Made by a program: the position numbers and the translations under genes. A DNA stretch of 64,000 nt from Streptomyces sp. NBC_00250 (GTDB taxonomy: Bacteria > Actinomycetota > Actinomycetes > Streptomycetales > Streptomycetaceae), in NCBI RefSeq assembly GCF_036192275.1, contig NZ_CP108088.1, forward strand, positions 8,480,001 through 8,544,000, written 5' to 3'. Under the pieces are notes generated by a model. That model was not told where the DNA came from. It made no database searches and saw only the letters and a list, made by a program, of their open reading frames with translations. Positions within the stretch are counted from its first letter, which is position 1. Every line of letters begins with the position of its first letter. This document shows, piece by piece, positions 62,234 to 64,000 of the stretch.

Positions 62234-63058
62234 ATGAAGAGTGGAAGAACGGCACGGGCCGTCATCGCGGTCAGTGTCGTCGGGGTCGTGCTCGCGGGCT
62301 GCTCGACCAGCAGGACAGGTTCGGCAGACGCGGGGGATGCCGGGCCGGAGTCACAGGCCGCTTCGGCGCGTTACACGTCGTCCGCCGAGCTGCTCGAACG
62401 TCTGTCGGCGGACGGAACCACCGTGGTGGTCGGCAACCCCGAAGCCAGGTCTGTCGTGCATCTGCTGGAGGACCCGCGGTGCCCCGTGGTCGAGGAGTTC
62501 GAACGGACCGGCGCCAAGGCCGTTCGGAAGCTGGTCCTCAGCCGGGAGATCCGCGTCGAGTACACCTTCGCCTCCTTCAAGGACGACCGGCTCGGCGGTG
62601 ACGGGTCGAAGCGGGCCGTGAACGCCCTGCGCGCGGCGCTGGACCGGGGCAAGTTCGTCGAGTACCACGCCGTGCTGTTCCGGAACCAGGTCGTCGTGGA
62701 GGGCTCGGGCGGCTTCACCACCGAACGCCTTCTGAAACTCGCCGACCAGGTGCCCGGGCTGCGCAGTGCCGCCTTCGACGCCGCCGTCAGGACCATGAAG
62801 TACAAGGCGTTCGTGACCGCCTCCGAGAAGGCCTACGAGAACACCGGCGACGACCCGAACGGACCCGGAACGCCCTCGCTCGTCGTCAACGGTCATCAGC
62901 TCGAAGGCGGCCTGTTCGCGGCGGCCTTCAGGGAGGAGCTGCTCACCCGTCTGGTGGTCGACCTCCACGACCGGCCGGCGAGGTGGTCGACCTTCTGGGT
63001 GCCCTTCGGCCAGCGTGTCGAGGCCCAGTGGGAGGCCGAGGAGTCGCAGGAGTCGTAG
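62234..63058 (+). CDS. DsbA-like thioredoxin-fold lipoprotein lacking the CxxC pair
   Basis: 274 residues. Lipoprotein signal peptide: TARAVIAVSVVGVVLAGC with Cys23 for lipidation. The mature part has a DsbA/thioredoxin_4 layout: VVVGNPEARSVVHLLEDPRC PVVEEFE-type active-site strand, a helical insert with NALRAALDRGKFVEYHAVLF, LLKLADQVPGL, and the cis-Pro region GTPSLVVNGHQLEGG. DsbA-family proteins have C-x-x-C after E-D/Y-x-x-P; here only one cysteine (RCPVV) remains, so it cannot act as a normal disulphide oxidase. It starts 70 bp after the IS end, so its promoter may be altered. Ribosome site GGGAGGGG is somewhat far (13 bases). Confidence 0.78.
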   Translation: MKSGRTARAVIAVSVVGVVLAGCSTSRTGSADAGDAGPESQAASARYTSSAELLERLSADGTTVVVGNPEARSVVHLLEDPRCPVVEEFERTGAKAVRKLVLSREIRVEYTFASFKDDRLGGDGSKRAVNALRAALDRGKFVEYHAVLFRNQVVVEGSGGFTTERLLKLADQVPGLRSAAFDAAVRTMKYKAFVTASEKAYENTGDDPNGPGTPSLVVNGHQLEGGLFAAAFREELLTRLVVDLHDRPARWSTFWVPFGQRVEAQWEAEESQES

Positions 63059-63064
63059 GACCCG

Positions 63065-63220
63065 TCAGAAGAGGCTTCTGACGAAGTCGACGAACCAGTT
63101 CATGACGACGACCACGAGGATCAGCAGCCCGATCAGGACCACGTAGAACCAGGAGCAGCCACCCCCGGCGTCCACGTCGTGTTCGTCGCTCCCGCCCAGC
63201 TCTCCGTCGAACAGATCCAC
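63065..63220 (-). CDS. Small single-helix membrane protein
   Basis: 51 residues from GTG 63220 (GAGAGGGGACGAAG before it) to TGA 63065. An acidic N-terminus (VDLFDGELGGSDEHDVDAGG) with a GC-rich turn, one strong transmembrane helix (WFYVVLIGLLILVVVVMNWF) and a short positive end (VDFVRSLF). Too short for most gene finders. Convergent with the lipoprotein gene, six bases between stops. Function unknown. Confidence 0.6.
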   Translation of the reverse strand: MDLFDGELGGSDEHDVDAGGGCSWFYVVLIGLLILVVVVMNWFVDFVRSLF

Positions 63221-63317
63221 CTTCGTCCCCTCTCCCCGCCCGGTTCACCCGGACCCCCGGCCCGTAAGGACGTCCTTTCGCACGCCCGGGTTCCGGGCCC
63301 GAGGGGTCCGGTACTCA

Positions 63318-63363
63318 GGGGCAGGGGCAGGGGCAGGGGCAGGGGTAGGGGCAGGGGGTGGGG
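63318..63363 (+). repeat. Tandem GGGGCA hexamers, G-quadruplex-prone
   Basis: Six or seven head-to-tail GGGGCA/GGGGTA hexamers between two copies of GTACTCAGG (63311 region and 63363 region). At least four G4 runs separated by two bases. It lies just past the kinase stop codon, on the plus strand. Confidence 0.85.
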
Positions 63364-63402
63364 TACTCAGGCGCGCGGAGAGGCCGTGCCCCCCGGTGCC
63401 GC

Positions 63403-64000
63403 CTACAGTTCGCGGAACATCGGCCTCGCCCACGCGGGCGGGGCCCGTGGCGGTGCGAGCGGTTCGGGGCCCTTGGTCACGATCGGGCCGCCACCGTCCG
63501 CGGTCAGGGTCGCGCGTAGCTCGGTCACGAACTCCAGGCACGTCCCGTACCGCTCCTCGGGCGTCTTCGCCAGCGCCTTGGCGAACACCGCGTCCGCCGC
63601 CTCCGGCAGCCCGGGACGCACCTCGGAGAGCGGCGGAGGCGGATCGTACTGCTGCGCCCACAGCACGGCCCAGTCGGTGTCACGGCGGAACGGCGGCGCA
63701 CCCACCAGCGTCTCGAACACCACACACGCGAGGCTGTACACATCGCACCGGCCGTCCACCGGCTTCCCCGAGATCTGCTCGGGTGCCACATAGTCCAGCG
63801 TGCCCACGAACTCGCCCACCGTGGTGAACCCGGTCAGCGACAGCGACTTCTTCGTCAGGCCGAAGTCCGTGAGGTACACATGCTCCGGATGGTCCCGGTC
63901 GGTGCCCTCCGCGACCAGGATGTTGCCGGGCTTCACATCCCGGTGCACCAGGTCGTGCGCGTGCGCCGCGTCCAGGGCCGAAGCCACCTGCACGGCGATC
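63403..64000 (-). CDS. Serine/threonine protein kinase, C-terminal part (cut by window edge)
   Basis: About 198 codons visible; the N-terminus lies beyond 64000. Kinase motifs: catalytic loop HRDVKPGNIL, metal-binding DFG (YLTDFGLTKK), activation segment end YVAPEQ, and helix F region DGRCDVYSLACVVFETLVGA. The sequence ends soon after the kinase domain (GTCLEFVTELRATLTADGGG and a Pro-rich tail), so this protein has no C-terminal PASTA or transmembrane part. Hanks-type kinase, cytoplasmic on this side. Substrates unknown. Confidence 0.92.
   Translation of the reverse strand, partial: IAVQVASALDAAHAHDLVHRDVKPGNILVAEGTDRDHPEHVYLTDFGLTKKSLSLTGFTTVGEFVGTLDYVAPEQISGKPVDGRCDVYSLACVVFETLVGAPPFRRDTDWAVLWAQQYDPPPPLSEVRPGLPEAADAVFAKALAKTPEERYGTCLEFVTELRATLTADGGGPIVTKGPEPLAPPRAPPAWARPMFREL

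Noticed and set aside
63318..63363. CRISPR or telomere-type repeat
   Set aside because: Hexamers without spacers, too short for a telomere, and Streptomyces telomeres are palindromic.

Overview
The window is high-GC DNA (about 70% G+C by eye) with third codon positions almost all G or C, many GTG starts with GGAGG-type ribosome binding sites, and proteins typical of Streptomyces: snapalysin, MDMPI/mycothiol-type enzyme, a streptophobe-type membrane protein, a DUF6777-type protein and a SAV_915-like protein. It is very probably a Streptomyces chromosome segment. I count about 52 protein genes and 8 broken ones. No rRNA, tRNA or CRISPR was seen.

Positions 1-13.3 kb are a dormancy/redox-stress island like the regulon of OsdR (the Streptomyces counterpart of mycobacterial DevR/DosR). 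It holds a universal stress protein, SulP permease, a three-helix-bundle protein, Hsp20, flavodoxin-like protein, two CBS+BON proteins, a beta-CASP hydrolase, a zinc alcohol dehydrogenase, an Acg-type nitroreductase, and a GAF-GAF histidine kinase with its NarL-type regulator, end to end. A 16-bp motif, about AGGGCC-GANN-GGTCCC, recurs in its intergenic regions and is the likely regulator box. Remnants of ppk2 and of a Crp-type regulator lie inside it. Outliers at 40.7 kb (DUF1876), 42.8 kb (third CBS+BON) and 56.1 kb (second USP) look like the same functional set.

Positions 13.5-20.9 kb carry a DUF574 methyltransferase, snapalysin-type protease, PRC-barrel protein, propionyl-CoA synthetase and metE with a clear cobalamin riboswitch in its leader. 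Positions 21.3-24.3 kb are a decayed sugar-acid locus: an internally deleted enolase-type dehydratase, an intact U32-like protein, a sugar-binding-protein stub, a frameshifted SMP-30 lactonase and a headless IclR regulator. A family 8 polysaccharide lyase and a DeoR/LacI hybrid regulator follow, divergently arranged.

Positions 28-43 kb hold a PAS-GAF-PP2C phosphatase, an NmtR/CtpJ-type metal efflux pair with its operator, a LysR regulator, a DJ-1 family protein next to a GlxA-type AraC regulator, quinone oxidoreductases, a repeat-rich SAV_915-like protein plus diaminopimelate-decarboxylase-like enzyme, and a MarR/oxidoreductase pair sharing a 50-bp nested palindrome. Positions 43.6-49 kb encode three secreted proteins (beta-propeller, GH5 glycosidase, amidohydrolase-discoidin fusion). 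Positions 50.4-53.7 kb form a glutarate degradation module (GntR regulator, CaiB-type CoA transferase, glutaryl-CoA dehydrogenase). Then come an FBP-domain protein, a MocR regulator, a translationally coupled small gene plus USP, and the DUF6777/streptophobe pair.

Positions 59.85-62.16 kb are an insertion-sequence graveyard: two nearly identical, oppositely oriented ends of an IS5-type element flank an uncharacterised 176-residue gene and part of a second transposase. The window closes with a thioredoxin-fold lipoprotein, a 51-residue membrane protein and a truncated Ser/Thr kinase running off the right edge. A recurring oddity is short tandem duplications across or just after stop codons of at least eight genes.
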